Shown here one piece after another: positions 1-7,902 of a stretch of 60,517 bases of DNA; the first letter of the stretch is position 1; each line of letters begins with the position of its first letter. Position numbers and translations under genes: made by a program. The notes under the pieces were generated by a model that had not been told where the DNA came from, made no database searches, and saw nothing but the letters and a program-made list of their open reading frames with translations. The stretch is from UBA11855 sp964591705 (GTDB lineage: Archaea > Thermoproteota > Bathyarchaeia > Bathyarchaeales > Bathycorpusculaceae), in contig CAZQCX010000006.1 in assembly GCA_964591705.1 (NCBI GenBank), forward strand, positions 1 to 60,517, given 5' to 3'.

Positions 1-244
1 CAAGGTGACCCCCATCGATGGTTCGGCTTTTAGAACAAATAAGCGTGCCCAACACACAGGAGTATATGAGGCTAACATAGCAAATAAACCCAGCTTACAA
101 GTATGGTCTTTTTACCGAACAAAATTCACGTCAACAGCATAACCATTCAATTGCGCCTAAGGTCTATTATATTAATTCAACCGATAGTGCTATAATGCTC
201 CTGAAAGAACTAACTATGTTTCCAAATAGAGAGGCTGGAAGAAA

Positions 245-934
245 TTGTTGATAGAGGAAGAAACTTCCACTTATACCCTCGAAGAACTCATTGGGCCACT
301 TAATGACGTGGAGAAGAAATATGCCCCAAAAAAACTCTATGTTGCTGGGCCCCTCCCAATCCCACTACCTTCTCCCAGAGTTGCAGTTATAGGTTCACGG
401 AGGGCTTCTCTCAAAGGACTTAATGCCGCCAGCAATATTGCAGGGTTTTTCGCTAAACATAATGTCATAGTTGTTAGCGGACTTGCAGAGGGAATTGATA
501 GCGCAGCACACAACGGTGCCATTGGAGCATATGGGGGTACAATCGCGGTCCTAGGAACGCCATTGGACAAGTTCTATCCAAGGAAAAATGCACAGCTTCA
601 AGAGTTAATCATGCGAAAACACTTGGTTATCTCTCAATTTCCAATTGGATACCCCATTCAACCAAAGAATTTTGTCATTAGAAACAGAACAATGGCGCTA
701 ATCGCTGATGCATCAATTATAGTTGAAGCTGGCAACTCCAGTGGTTCTCTTCATCAAGGATGGGAAGCTCTAAGGCTAGGCCGGCCTTTGTTCATTTGGA
801 GTCCTTTGATGCGTGACTCTTCGTTGAATTGGCCTGAAAAAATGGTAATGTACGGTGCAATGGAATTTAGCGATCCAGAAGAAGTGCTAGAGGATTTACC
901 TTCTCGGCAAAGAATCATTGAAGTGATTGCTTGA
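245..934 (+). CDS. dprA: DprA/Smf-like Rossmann-fold protein
   Basis: 229 aa starting at TTG. The Rossmann-type DprA core is clear: VAVIGSRRAS at about residues 46-55, SGLAEGIDSAAH at 78-89, the F-x-I-RNR stretch at 143-148, and EAGNSSGS at 161-168. In bacteria DprA binds single-stranded DNA and loads RecA during transformation. The protein is short for the family because it is essentially only the Rossmann domain, without an N-terminal SAM or C-terminal winged-helix domain. The stop lies 3 bp before the start of a phosphoribosyltransferase gene, so the two are probably co-transcribed. Natural competence is not implied: archaeal DprA-like proteins are often in accessory or defence-type contexts. 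Family assignment is firm; role is inferred only. Confidence 0.85.
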   Translation: MLIEEETSTYTLEELIGPLNDVEKKYAPKKLYVAGPLPIPLPSPRVAVIGSRRASLKGLNAASNIAGFFAKHNVIVVSGLAEGIDSAAHNGAIGAYGGTIAVLGTPLDKFYPRKNAQLQELIMRKHLVISQFPIGYPIQPKNFVIRNRTMALIADASIIVEAGNSSGSLHQGWEALRLGRPLFIWSPLMRDSSLNWPEKMVMYGAMEFSDPEEVLEDLPSRQRIIEVIA

Positions 935-937
935 AAG

Positions 938-1588
938 ATGAATTTATCTCACCTTGAGTTTGGTGCGCTGCTATCGTACACGCCCCGCGGGAGTAGTCAA
1001 AAAGCGGCACATTCGAAGAATGTGATGCAGGCTCTTAAGAGGGACCAATTCGTGAGCGAGCCACCGCTTTTAATGTCTGAATGGATAGCGAAGACAATAA
1101 AACAAAAGCGGGGGGAGCTACCCTTTGTATCGTTTTTTGAGCCAAACACGATTTTGGTTCCTGCTCCGAAGAGCTCATTGATGCAACCAAGCACATTATG
1201 GGTTCCAGAACGAATTGCAACTGCGTTGGTTAAAGTAGGTGTTGGAAAACAGGTTGTCTCTTGCCTCATTCGGACTAAACCCGTACCAAAGGCAGCCTTG
1301 AGCTCACCAAGTGAAAGACCTACTGCAGAGCAACATTATGAATCGATAACTGTTCAAGGGGCTCTTTTTAAACCAGACGAAATCGTGGTGGTTGACGATG
1401 TTATTACTCGTGGCGCAACTCTAATGGGCTGTGCAAATCGACTGGCAGATGCTTTTCCACAATGCCTCATACGAGCATTTGCAGCAATGCGGACGATTAG
1501 CAATCCACATGAATTTGAGAGTGTCTATTCTCCGTGTGCTGGGACAATTGACCTGTATGAGACAGGAGACACATTTAGACGACCCTGA
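938..1588 (+). CDS. Phosphoribosyltransferase-domain protein (ComF/PRTase-like)
   Basis: 216 aa, ATG start 3 bp after the dprA-like stop. The PRPP-binding loop of type I phosphoribosyltransferases is visible as IVVVDDVITRGATLMG at about residues 149-164, and LVPAPKSS at 73-80 fits the other strand of the fold. Such enzymes use 5-phosphoribosyl pyrophosphate; the acceptor cannot be read from the sequence. The gene is unusual in not sitting in a purine or pyrimidine operon: its only close partner is the DprA-like gene. This recalls the bacterial dprA and comF competence genes, but there is no ComFA-like helicase and no N-terminal zinc finger of ComFC. I regard it as an accessory PRTase paired with DprA. 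Confidence 0.75.
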   Translation: MNLSHLEFGALLSYTPRGSSQKAAHSKNVMQALKRDQFVSEPPLLMSEWIAKTIKQKRGELPFVSFFEPNTILVPAPKSSLMQPSTLWVPERIATALVKVGVGKQVVSCLIRTKPVPKAALSSPSERPTAEQHYESITVQGALFKPDEIVVVDDVITRGATLMGCANRLADAFPQCLIRAFAAMRTISNPHEFESVYSPCAGTIDLYETGDTFRRP

Positions 1589-1951
1589 TTCCTCCTGGGC
1601 AAGGTCAGCATAGATGCGAATGGCTCTGAGGCGTTGCAAATTTTCTGTGCATTTTCTCTTGAACAGGCACAAGAAGGGTCATAATCACTTCAAATACCCG
1701 CACACTTCTTAGTCAAGAACCAGTATGTTAGAAGGCTCTTTTCCTTGGCTTGAAAGTCGCCGTGTTCTCTTTTGATGAGCGCTAGAAGTTTTCGTTGTGT
1801 TTTCCTTCTATCTTTTGGGCTATTTCGTGATAACGCGCTTGACCAGGGGTTATTTCCTAGCGCGCGAGTGCAAGGCGGTTCGCTGCCAAATTGTGTGCAA
1901 ACATCGCCACTATATCACAAGGCTGGGGCTTCATTTCGCAGCGTGATGATC
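1589..1951. other. Gap between convergent genes, no feature seen
   Basis: About 360 bp between the end of the phosphoribosyltransferase gene and the 3' end of the minus-strand TGT-like gene. Short open frames cross it, but none has a family signature or a good ribosome-binding site. I see no RNA gene or repeat. Confidence 0.5.
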
Positions 1952-2743
1952 TTATTGCCTAGGTATTAGTGATTGAAGCATGGGAAGTTGGGAATTGGCT
2001 AGTTTATCCCTGGCGAGTTCTATTGTTCTGTCTGCAATCGCTTGGCTGATCTGCCTCATATACTCATTCATTGTCAATGCAAAATGTTCTCTTCTAAGGG
2101 TGTACCACTCATCTTTGCCAACTTCAGACAAGCTCTTTATGCTTTTACAGATTGAACAGTAGCAAGGCATTACGTGATTTGTATTTCTAAGCACTCTCTC
2201 TTTTAGTTCATCAAACGGAATGTAATACATCCATTCAGGATCGAACCATGATCCGTACGTGTTTGTTCCGAAATCGCTGTCTCTGTCGAAACCGGTCATG
2301 GCTGAGGACACAATGTTGTAACCATAGCATGCTGAAGCATAGCTAACGTACCAGCTTTCTAGGGCGATGAATATCTTGTTCGGGTTTCTCTTTCGAGCTT
2401 CGTACATAGAATCCATGAGCCTCTTGTAGTTTTCCCGCTGACGGACAGCCCCAGATGTCCATATGTCGAGATTCTTGATTTTTATGGCAGTCAACTGAGT
2501 AGGGTCATTCTCAATGTAGTTGGCGACCTTTTCTACCAAGGCATCGTTACTCAGCAGACCTTTTTGGAATACGAAGTACGTTGCATATGGTTTTGTTCTT
2601 GGCGCGATCGTTCTAGTGAACCTATTAATATCTCTCGCTATGTCAAACATTGTTTCTGAATCCTGCGCGTCGCCTTTCTTGAATACGCGAAAAGCATCAG
2701 CCTGATAACAGAAAAGTTCATGAACAACACCGATGAAGGGCAA
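1952..2743 (-). CDS. Short TGT-like (tRNA-guanine transglycosylase-type) zinc protein
   Basis: 263 aa from a TTG start; an in-frame TGA lies eight codons upstream, so the frame cannot extend far. The C-terminal half matches the layout of tRNA-guanine transglycosylases: a C-x-C-x2-C-x20-H zinc site (Cys194, Cys196, Cys199, His220), preceded by a segment resembling the TGT barrel strands with the GVD-FD region replaced by YNIVSSAMTGFDRD. The N-terminal part with the catalytic Asp and DSGGFQ-type motif is not present. It may be a truncated gene, or a divergent relative of the DNA-modifying DpdA group. It faces the DprA and PRTase genes, and its upstream side carries the hairpin array. The assignment rests on the zinc spacing and general pattern, so it is tentative. 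Confidence 0.5.
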   Translation of the reverse strand: MPFIGVVHELFCYQADAFRVFKKGDAQDSETMFDIARDINRFTRTIAPRTKPYATYFVFQKGLLSNDALVEKVANYIENDPTQLTAIKIKNLDIWTSGAVRQRENYKRLMDSMYEARKRNPNKIFIALESWYVSYASACYGYNIVSSAMTGFDRDSDFGTNTYGSWFDPEWMYYIPFDELKERVLRNTNHVMPCYCSICKSIKSLSEVGKDEWYTLRREHFALTMNEYMRQISQAIADRTIELARDKLANSQLPMLQSLIPRQ

Positions 2744-2814
2744 AAACTTGTCTGACCGTAGTGTTCACCTACCCTATCCCCCCTCGGTATTTTCCTAGCT
2801 ATGGAGCAGCTTGG

Positions 2815-3285
2815 TTGCTGGAAGTAGTCGCGCCTTTGTTTTTTCAGACCGCACTACAACAACCAACCATTTTTTTCTCTGGCTCAACTCGGTAGATGAT
2901 AATCAACCGTGAGCACACTGGTCATCAACTTCTAAACCCGCGCCTCGAGAAGAAGAAAAAAGGTCACACCGCCAATGCTTTTCTTCTACCACTGCGAAAT
3001 GGCTGAAACGCGCTTTCCCATTCTCAATCTGGTAGTAGTCGTCCTAGCCCTACAACACTGGACGACTACTTCTCTGCTGACCATCGCAATCCGGTAGTTG
3101 TTGTTCGCGCAATTCACTGAATAACAACTTCTCGAGTGCAATTCTGCCTGGTTGTTGTTGTACCTACCGCCTCTAGCACAACAACTTCTTGGCGTTGCCC
3201 TAGTGCATCCTGATGGTCGCCATTGATGCTGAGGTTCATTCAGGACAGCAGCTTTCAACTCGCTGCACACGCCCTTCTACCACAA
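2815..3285. repeat. Array of imperfect tandem hairpins with variable stems
   Basis: At least four clear units lie at 2891-2933, 3031-3073, 3093-3132 and 3149-3189. A fifth hairpin of different stem sequence is at about 2949-2987, with weaker ones near 2820-2860 and 3207-3245. Each main unit begins GGT(A/T) and ends ACTTCT, and three carry ACTG just before the 3' arm. The stems differ between units but stay self-complementary: AGTAGTCGTCC pairs with GGACGACTACT, AGTTGTTGTTC with GAATAACAACT, and GTTGTTGT with ACAACAAC. This is the pattern of selection for structure. There are no constant repeats and unique spacers as in CRISPR. Function unknown: recombination sites, a family of small RNAs, or a folded single-strand region are all possible. 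Confidence 0.7.
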
Positions 3286-3571
3286 CTATGGCTATATAGG
3301 ATTACGCGAACATCCGGTTCTTGGCAGTCACTGTTTTCCACTTTTTGCTGGAAAATGCTTTCTTGGGCGACCATTTCGGAGGAGAACCAGCGCTAAGACG
3401 GATTCAGGGCGCTGGCACCCGTGTGGGAAGGCAAGATGCCCATTCGCTTGAATAGATTCAGTGAAACCATGTTAAATCACACTATTCTATTGCATATCCT
3501 TTATAGTGCGGCTATCCTTAAACAGATGAATCAAGAACCGAGAAACAAATTCGTTGAATAGGATGTAAAAC
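3286..3571. promoter_or_regulatory. Upstream region of aIF2 alpha with inverted repeat and TATA-like box
   Basis: This gap carries an inverted repeat near 3334-3356 (TTTTCCA, 8-nt loop, TGGAAAA) and a TATA-like stretch (CATATCCTTTATAG) near 3492-3505, about 65 bp before the aIF2 alpha start. The inverted repeat could be a terminator-like hairpin or an operator; nothing decides between them. Confidence 0.4.
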
Positions 3572-4360
3572 ATGCCTGAACAAAAACCTGAATGGCCCGA
3601 ATTCGGCGAACTAGTAATCGCCACAATAAAGAGCGTAATGGACTACGGAGCCTACGCCAACCTCGACGAGTACAACAGAAGAGGCTTTCTCCACATCTCC
3701 GAAATCTCCAGCGCACGGATAAGGCACGTCCGCGACTTTGTCCGAGAAAACCAGAAAATGGTTCTCAAAGTCCTCCGCGTAGACATCGAAAAAGGTCACA
3801 TTGACCTGTCGCTCAGGCGCGTCACAAAACGCGAAAGAATCGAAAAAACCATATCCTACAAGAAAGCCCGCAAAGGCGAAACACTACTACACGCTGTGGC
3901 AGAAAGAACCGGCTTGCCCGTACATGAAGTCTACCAGAAAGCCGGAACCGTGCTCGAAGAAAAATACGGCCTATACGAAGGCTTCGAAATCGCAGTGAAA
4001 GAAGGCAAAGAAGCCCTGACCAAGCTCAACATACCCGAAGACCTCGCCGAAATCATTGTCCAAGTGGCAGAAGAACGCATAAAACTCAAGACGGTAAAAG
4101 TCAAAGGCGTCCTTGAAGTTCGCTGCATGAAACCCAACGGAGTCAAATGCATCCAAAACGCATTCATCGACGCCAAGAAAACGCAAGAAACCAAAGACGC
4201 CAAAATCGAATTCTGCGTTATCGCCACGCCCAGATACAGCGTAGAAGTTTCAGCTGACAACTGGAAACGCGCAGAAGAGATCCTCGAAAAAGTAAGCGAA
4301 AATGTGGTCACAAACATCACCAAGGCAGGCGGACAAGGCGTCTTCAAGAAAACGAAATAG
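3572..4360 (+). CDS. eif2a: Translation initiation factor aIF2 subunit alpha
   Basis: 262 aa, the normal length. An N-terminal S1/OB domain (about residues 10-85, with GELVIATIKSVMDYGAYANL and GFLHISEISS) is followed by a helical domain (about 90-170) and a C-terminal alpha-beta domain (about 175-262). It is the tRNA-contacting subunit of the heterotrimer that brings initiator Met-tRNA to the small ribosomal subunit; the gamma subunit is at 53161-54435 here. The start is ATG. In many archaea nop10 follows this gene; here a different small gene follows 11 bp downstream. Function is secure. Confidence 0.97.
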   Translation: MPEQKPEWPEFGELVIATIKSVMDYGAYANLDEYNRRGFLHISEISSARIRHVRDFVRENQKMVLKVLRVDIEKGHIDLSLRRVTKRERIEKTISYKKARKGETLLHAVAERTGLPVHEVYQKAGTVLEEKYGLYEGFEIAVKEGKEALTKLNIPEDLAEIIVQVAEERIKLKTVKVKGVLEVRCMKPNGVKCIQNAFIDAKKTQETKDAKIEFCVIATPRYSVEVSADNWKRAEEILEKVSENVVTNITKAGGQGVFKKTK

Positions 4361-4371
4361 AGGATGAGAAC

Positions 4372-4710
4372 TTGAGAGACCACGGAGAAAAAACGGTCTG
4401 GGGCAAAGCAGAAAAACTAGGCAAAGGCACAAAGACAAACTACGATCCAGACAAGAAGATCCTCACGTTCTGCTTCAACAGAAACCCGCAGACATCAAGC
4501 GACCTTCTAAAGGCATCACGCGAACGCCTCATGAAAGAGCTAAAAGAACTAGGCTACGCCAGCCGAATGAAATACAACGGAGAAGTAGTCGTGGATGACA
4601 TCGCAGAAGAAGACGTCGTGCTCGTCAAGAAAAACCACAAACTCACAATCCACCTAAACAAGAAACGAAGTGGAGAGCAGGAAAAAGCCCCTCCAGGACC
4701 AGACGCATGA
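4372..4710 (+). CDS. Small conserved hypothetical protein after aIF2 alpha
   Basis: 112 aa from a TTG start 11 bp after aIF2 alpha, so almost certainly in the same transcript. Predicted alpha-beta: a strand-rich N-terminus, an amphipathic helix (LLKASRERLMKELKELG, about 43-59), then two strands and a basic tail. There is no zinc motif, so it is not Nop10, which often holds this position. The tail (about residues 98-112) is charged and proline-rich and probably disordered. I do not recognise the family. Position and coding character support it as a real gene; an RNA- or ribosome-related role is only a guess from the neighbourhood. Confidence 0.7.
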   Translation: MRDHGEKTVWGKAEKLGKGTKTNYDPDKKILTFCFNRNPQTSSDLLKASRERLMKELKELGYASRMKYNGEVVVDDIAEEDVVLVKKNHKLTIHLNKKRSGEQEKAPPGPDA

Positions 4711-4763
4711 TCATCCTAGCGGAGAGAGAACCAACTGGATCCCAAGTGCACCCGCTCACGGGA

Positions 4764-4979
4764 CTATAGAATCTTCTCTACCGCTCCCGCTTCTTTTGCC
4801 ACTCTCGGAATTACCCTCTGAACCCACTCGATCTTGGTAGAGTAGACTTCACGCAATTTTGGCGAAGCATCAGGTTTCCATTTCTTGGTCCTTTCAATCA
4901 TTCTGCGTTCGGACCCACTAGTCTTATGCTTCGGCTCAGGCTGCTCTGCCTTCACAGGCCTATAAACATCCGATTTCAA
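4764..4979 (-). CDS. Small basic hypothetical protein
   Basis: 71 aa. The first 25 residues are basic and probably unstructured. The rest (ERTKKWKPDASPKLREVYST, then a helix ending VAKEAGAVEKIL) looks like a compact helical unit. The W-x-P-x-A-x-P-x-L pattern faintly resembles small PCP_red-type helical domains, but I would not assign it. It is convergent with the preceding gene and lies downstream of alba on the same strand. Short, so the call as a real gene is moderate. Confidence 0.45.
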   Translation of the reverse strand: MKSDVYRPVKAEQPEPKHKTSGSERRMIERTKKWKPDASPKLREVYSTKIEWVQRVIPRVAKEAGAVEKIL

Positions 4980-5031
4980 ACTCGATTTCCCCTGTTTCAG
5001 AACAAACTAAGCTCGTGCTCGGAACTCCTCG

Positions 5032-5334
5032 CTAATCTCGCATGAGGGGTATCTCAATTGTTGAAACCATGCGCGCCCTGCTCTCGCCCTCTTTCGGCGG
5101 CATCTCTTCCGTGCCTATCACGATATTGCCAACCTTCAGGTCCTTCAAAAACCGACGCCTCGCAATTTCGGCTGCGTCAACCGCCGTGGCTATTGATTTT
5201 CCTCTAGCCTTCAAGGTTATTTCTTTAGCATCGCTCGGCGAAAAGCCAGTAATAATCGCCAGGACATAGTCCATGGGCATTTTGTTTCCAACAAAAACAA
5301 TTCTTGATTTTCCGTCATTTTTTATCACAGTCAT
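5032..5334 (-). CDS. albA: DNA/RNA-binding protein Alba
   Basis: About 100 aa if started at the ATG whose first base is 5334; the frame could extend upstream, but the family begins here. The typical Alba sequence is clear: RIVFVGNKMPMDYVLAIITG, then KEITLKARGKSIATAVDAAE, then a loop and a final strand ending in MVSTIEIPL. The Lys in the VGNK stretch corresponds to the acetylated or DNA-contacting lysine region of Alba (GKKPxMNYV). Alba dimers coat DNA and also bind RNA. It is preceded by an A/T-rich promoter-like stretch and is probably transcribed alone or with the small gene downstream. Confidence 0.93.
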   Translation of the reverse strand: MTVIKNDGKSRIVFVGNKMPMDYVLAIITGFSPSDAKEITLKARGKSIATAVDAAEIARRRFLKDLKVGNIVIGTEEMPPKEGESRARMVSTIEIPLMRD

Positions 5335-5568
5335 ATCTTCTTTATTTCTTGTCTGTTTTCCTCTCGTCCTAGAACAAGAGAATCTTGCTCCACTTATTAT
5401 GGCCGGGCACAATATAAGTGGGATAGAGGGCTGAGCAGCCTGATGCCTCTCGGACCCTAATCCTGAATAATTGTTTTGGAGTGGATAAGCTTAAAGCTGG
5501 GCACACCACCTGTCCTTTGTGCGAAAAAGACTTTTGCGCGCAATAAGCAGAATAGGAGTTGAAAAAGA

Positions 5569-5709
5569 ATGACGTATAACAAAGAATTTCACAAGGCAAC
5601 CTGTGCCGACTGCAGGAAGGAATGCGAAGTTCCCTTCAAGCCAGACGGAAGCAGGCCAGTATATTGCCGAGAATGTTACAGCAAACGAAGACCACCACGA
5701 AGATACTAG
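5569..5709 (+). CDS. CxxC-x17-CxxC zinc-ribbon microprotein, copy 1
   Basis: 46 aa from ATG, too short for most gene finders. Cys12-x2-Cys15, then 17 residues, then Cys33-x2-Cys36 makes a zinc ribbon of the CxxC-x17-CxxC type; Cys19 is an additional cysteine. The core ECEVPFKPD and the basic tail KRRPPRRY are conserved with a second copy at 45701-45838. This small family is widespread in archaea and some candidate-phylum bacteria, with no defined function; nucleic-acid binding is plausible from the basic tail. It stands alone, with an A-rich leader GAAAAAGA before the start. Confidence 0.85.
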   Translation: MTYNKEFHKATCADCRKECEVPFKPDGSRPVYCRECYSKRRPPRRY

Positions 5710-6038
5710 GTTAATAAGCTAACATCTTCCTTCGTGCAATCAGCTTTTCTTCTATTTTCTTTAATAACTGGGAAAACGGTTTACCGGACTATTTTGATTT
5801 GAGCTATGAAAACATGGTTCCGCCGGTTTTTGGCGCGCTTTGCTATTGAGTCGTCGAGAGCTCTATTGGCTTCGCCATATGTTGTATGGGCATTGGCTCC
5901 AGCAGTAGGGACTTGTTTTGCAGAGGCCGGTCTTGCACTCTATTTTGGTGAAACGCCCTGTTTTGATTGTCAAGCCCATTTCTTGGTCCCTTCTTTCTTC
6001 TTCCCAGTCGAGCTTGGGGTTTTTGGGTGCCAGTTCTT
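5710..6038. other. Gap between convergent genes
   Basis: About 330 bp. A 78-codon open frame from 5806 runs into the L35Ae gene from the other side; it has no family features and is probably chance. No RNA gene or repeat was seen. Confidence 0.4.
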
Positions 6039-6308
6039 TTAGCCGATTAGTTCGACTGTTGTGCCAATGGCTTGTCCGGGTATGCTTCTCTTGAATTTAG
6101 CTCTAACAACGCCGTTTTTTCCGTGGAAACCAATGATTTTTCCTGTGTGCTTCTTGCTCTCTCCTTGCCAAACGACCTTTTGGCCTACGATGTTGCTTGC
6201 CTTTGCGATTGTGAGGATATCTGGGAATTGGATCAGGCATTCATGGGACATTTGTGTTCTTATGCCGATCCTGTAGTTTGTAATTCTTCCAAAGATTGGT
6301 TGAGCCAT
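6039..6308 (-). CDS. rpl35ae: Large-subunit ribosomal protein L35Ae (eL33)
   Basis: 89 aa, the usual archaeal length. The signature of the family is present: a GRITNYRIG start, VWQGESKKHTGKIIGFHGKN in the middle, and VVRAKFKRSIPGQAIGTTVEL at the end. It is a beta-barrel protein of the large ribosomal subunit. The ATG at 6308 has an AGGTGA ribosome-binding site 6 bases upstream. It is likely transcribed from a promoter upstream of 6640, through a stretch of uncertain coding potential. Confidence 0.96.
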   Translation of the reverse strand: MAQPIFGRITNYRIGIRTQMSHECLIQFPDILTIAKASNIVGQKVVWQGESKKHTGKIIGFHGKNGVVRAKFKRSIPGQAIGTTVELIG

Positions 6309-6314
6309 GTTTTT

Positions 6315-6635
6315 TCACCTCTCGAGCGCCATGTTAATCCTGAAATCATTGGTTATTTTGGGGTTTTCCTTCAATGGATGCCTCACGCGTGGCAATTCTT
6401 CCCTAGTTGCTTCTTCGCTTCTTGACGGTTTGGCTTCGAATGTCATCGCGCAGATTGTTATGTTTTTGGCTCCCCTTTCTTCTTGGTGCTCGTGAAAATC
6501 TTCTTTGTTGTCTTCTTTCTTGCCGTGCAAGTGGTTCGCACGGAGGACTTGCATTTTCTGCAGTTCTTGACTAGACCTGCTCTTAGAATACACAATTCTG
6601 TTGCCTCTTGGTTTTTCGGGTTTGAAAAGATTCAA
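6315..6635 (-). CDS. Doubtful charged reading frame upstream of L35Ae
   Basis: 106 codons, ending 6 bp before the L35Ae start on the same strand, an operon-like spacing. The predicted product is very rich in Glu, Lys, Arg and His, with no recognisable fold. A second frame in the same DNA contains a CxxC cluster (NCRKCKSS), so a frameshifted or different small gene cannot be excluded. I list it because of position only. Confidence 0.25.
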   Translation of the reverse strand: MNLFKPEKPRGNRIVYSKSRSSQELQKMQVLRANHLHGKKEDNKEDFHEHQEERGAKNITICAMTFEAKPSRSEEATREELPRVRHPLKENPKITNDFRINMALER

Positions 6636-6976
6636 TTATTCGATAGGTTTCGCTACGCCTAGAGGATAAGAGAAACTCTTCAACTACAAATGCGCACCGG
6701 CACTAATAAAGGAATGCTGTCCCGCGATTTTGGCGCGAAAGAATGAAATCTTCATTTTTTAGGTGAATGCGGCTTGGAAATGAAGCAAAATGATGGGAAA
6801 TCTGGTTCTGCTTGGGTCATCCTAATATTGCTGATGTTGCCTCTTTTTCATGTTAGCTGTTAGAGTTATTTAGAGGAAGAGTCGGATCGGCTATCCGCGC
6901 AGACTAGTTTGCTGCTTGCGCTTTCCTTTTTCTCGAGAATATTCTTGCGGCAAACAGTCGAGTGGGGCAAGATTAA
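6636..6976. other. Divergent intergenic region
   Basis: About 340 bp between the L35Ae side and the plus-strand gene at 6977. It should hold the two divergent promoters; an A/T-rich stretch at 6630-6645 would serve the minus strand. No RNA gene was recognised. Confidence 0.4.
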
Positions 6977-7543
6977 ATGAGCGATGTAGAGATGAAAGTC
7001 AGAGATAGAGCAGAGTTCTTGCTCGCTATACAGAACTTGAAAATTGGAAAAGAAGAGAAGTGGGCAGAAGAAACAGATTTTGTCGCCTCAGACGTTGTTG
7101 CCGATGACAAGGTGCTGGTGCGCCTGGTTGAGCCCCGCGTCAAGTCTGGGTTTGTGGATGCAGACGATGTGAAGAGAATGGCGAAGGCCATGAGGCGCAA
7201 GAATTGTGCGCGAGGAATAGTCGTCGGCAAGAGGTTCACCGAAGCTGCGCTTGAAGAAATGAAAACATGCAACATTCAGCAGGCCTCCGACGAGTGCATG
7301 CCGCCCGTGGCGCCTGAGAACCTTATTCTGAAGATCAACGATTGCATTAACACTCTGTGCATAACAAAGTGTTGGGCTACGCCTCTTCAAAAAGAAGACT
7401 GTAAGGGGCATTTGAAGGGCAAGCCTTGCCGTATAAGGTCGATCTGCGATGACGTGTTGTTTCATTATGAACGTGGATGGATTGACCTTCTGAAGAATGA
7501 TCTGAGGCAGCTGTTGTCATTGGGCAGGACGCCCAATGCTTGA
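6977..7543 (+). CDS. Conserved hypothetical protein, restriction-endonuclease-like N-terminal part
   Basis: 188 aa. The middle (ADDKVLVRLVEPRVKSGFVD ... GIVVGKRFTEAALEEMKTCN, about 37-100) has the strand-helix-strand pattern of Mrr-like PD-(D/E)XK domains, where a helper strand carries a nucleophile-binding region, but I cannot point to a full catalytic set. The C-terminal part has six cysteines (NDCINTLCITKCWATP, then KEDCKGH and KPCRIRSICDD), suggesting metal binding. It is followed 24 bp later by aIF1A on the same strand. Function unknown. Confidence 0.65.
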   Translation: MSDVEMKVRDRAEFLLAIQNLKIGKEEKWAEETDFVASDVVADDKVLVRLVEPRVKSGFVDADDVKRMAKAMRRKNCARGIVVGKRFTEAALEEMKTCNIQQASDECMPPVAPENLILKINDCINTLCITKCWATPLQKEDCKGHLKGKPCRIRSICDDVLFHYERGWIDLLKNDLRQLLSLGRTPNA

Positions 7544-7567
7544 CAATTGTTGTGTGGGTGCTTGTTG

Positions 7568-7873
7568 ATGGGTAAAAGGAAAATCACGAACGAAGGCAGT
7601 TTGGAGAATATGATTTTGCCTACCAAGAACGATGTTTTGGGGTTAGCTATCAAGATGCTTGGCGCTGACAGGATCATGGTGAAGTGCCAGGATGGCAAGG
7701 AGCGGCTGTGCAGGGTTCGTGGCAAGCTGAAGAGACGTGTTTGGATCCGAGAGGGCGACGCAGTTTTGGTGTCGCCCTGGGATTTTCAGGCAGACTCGCG
7801 AGGGGACATTTTCTGGCGATACAGACGAAATCAGTGTGACTGGTTGAGGACACATCACTATCTTTCGATGTGA
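7568..7873 (+). CDS. eif1a: Translation initiation factor aIF1A
   Basis: 101 aa from the ATG at 7568, preceded by a TTG codon and a GGGTG ribosome-binding site. The S1-like OB fold of eIF1A is obvious: GLAIKMLGADRIMVKCQDGK, then RVRGKLKRRVWIREGDAVLV and the C-terminal DIFWRYRRNQCDWLRTHHY. It binds the A site of the small subunit during initiation. It sits in a short plus-strand run with a zinc microprotein and a YkgJ-type protein. Confidence 0.96.
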   Translation: MGKRKITNEGSLENMILPTKNDVLGLAIKMLGADRIMVKCQDGKERLCRVRGKLKRRVWIREGDAVLVSPWDFQADSRGDIFWRYRRNQCDWLRTHHYLSM

Positions 7874-7902
7874 CCTACGCGCAAAAAACGGTGGTGAATT
7901 AG

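Noticed and set aside
2891..3192. CRISPR array
   Set aside because: Units are spaced 57-70 bp, but the conserved parts are only a few bases at each end and the rest of each unit is self-complementary. There is no constant direct repeat of 24-37 bp and no cas gene nearby.
3334..3356. Inverted repeat TTTTCCA/TGGAAAA as an ORB element
   Set aside because: It shares the TTCCA core but lacks the GTGGAAAC continuation in one piece and has no initiator gene near it.
5806..6042. 78-codon frame with ATG start, convergent with L35Ae
   Set aside because: No family features, overlaps the end of the L35Ae gene, and contains an odd Phe/Cys-rich composition; probably chance.
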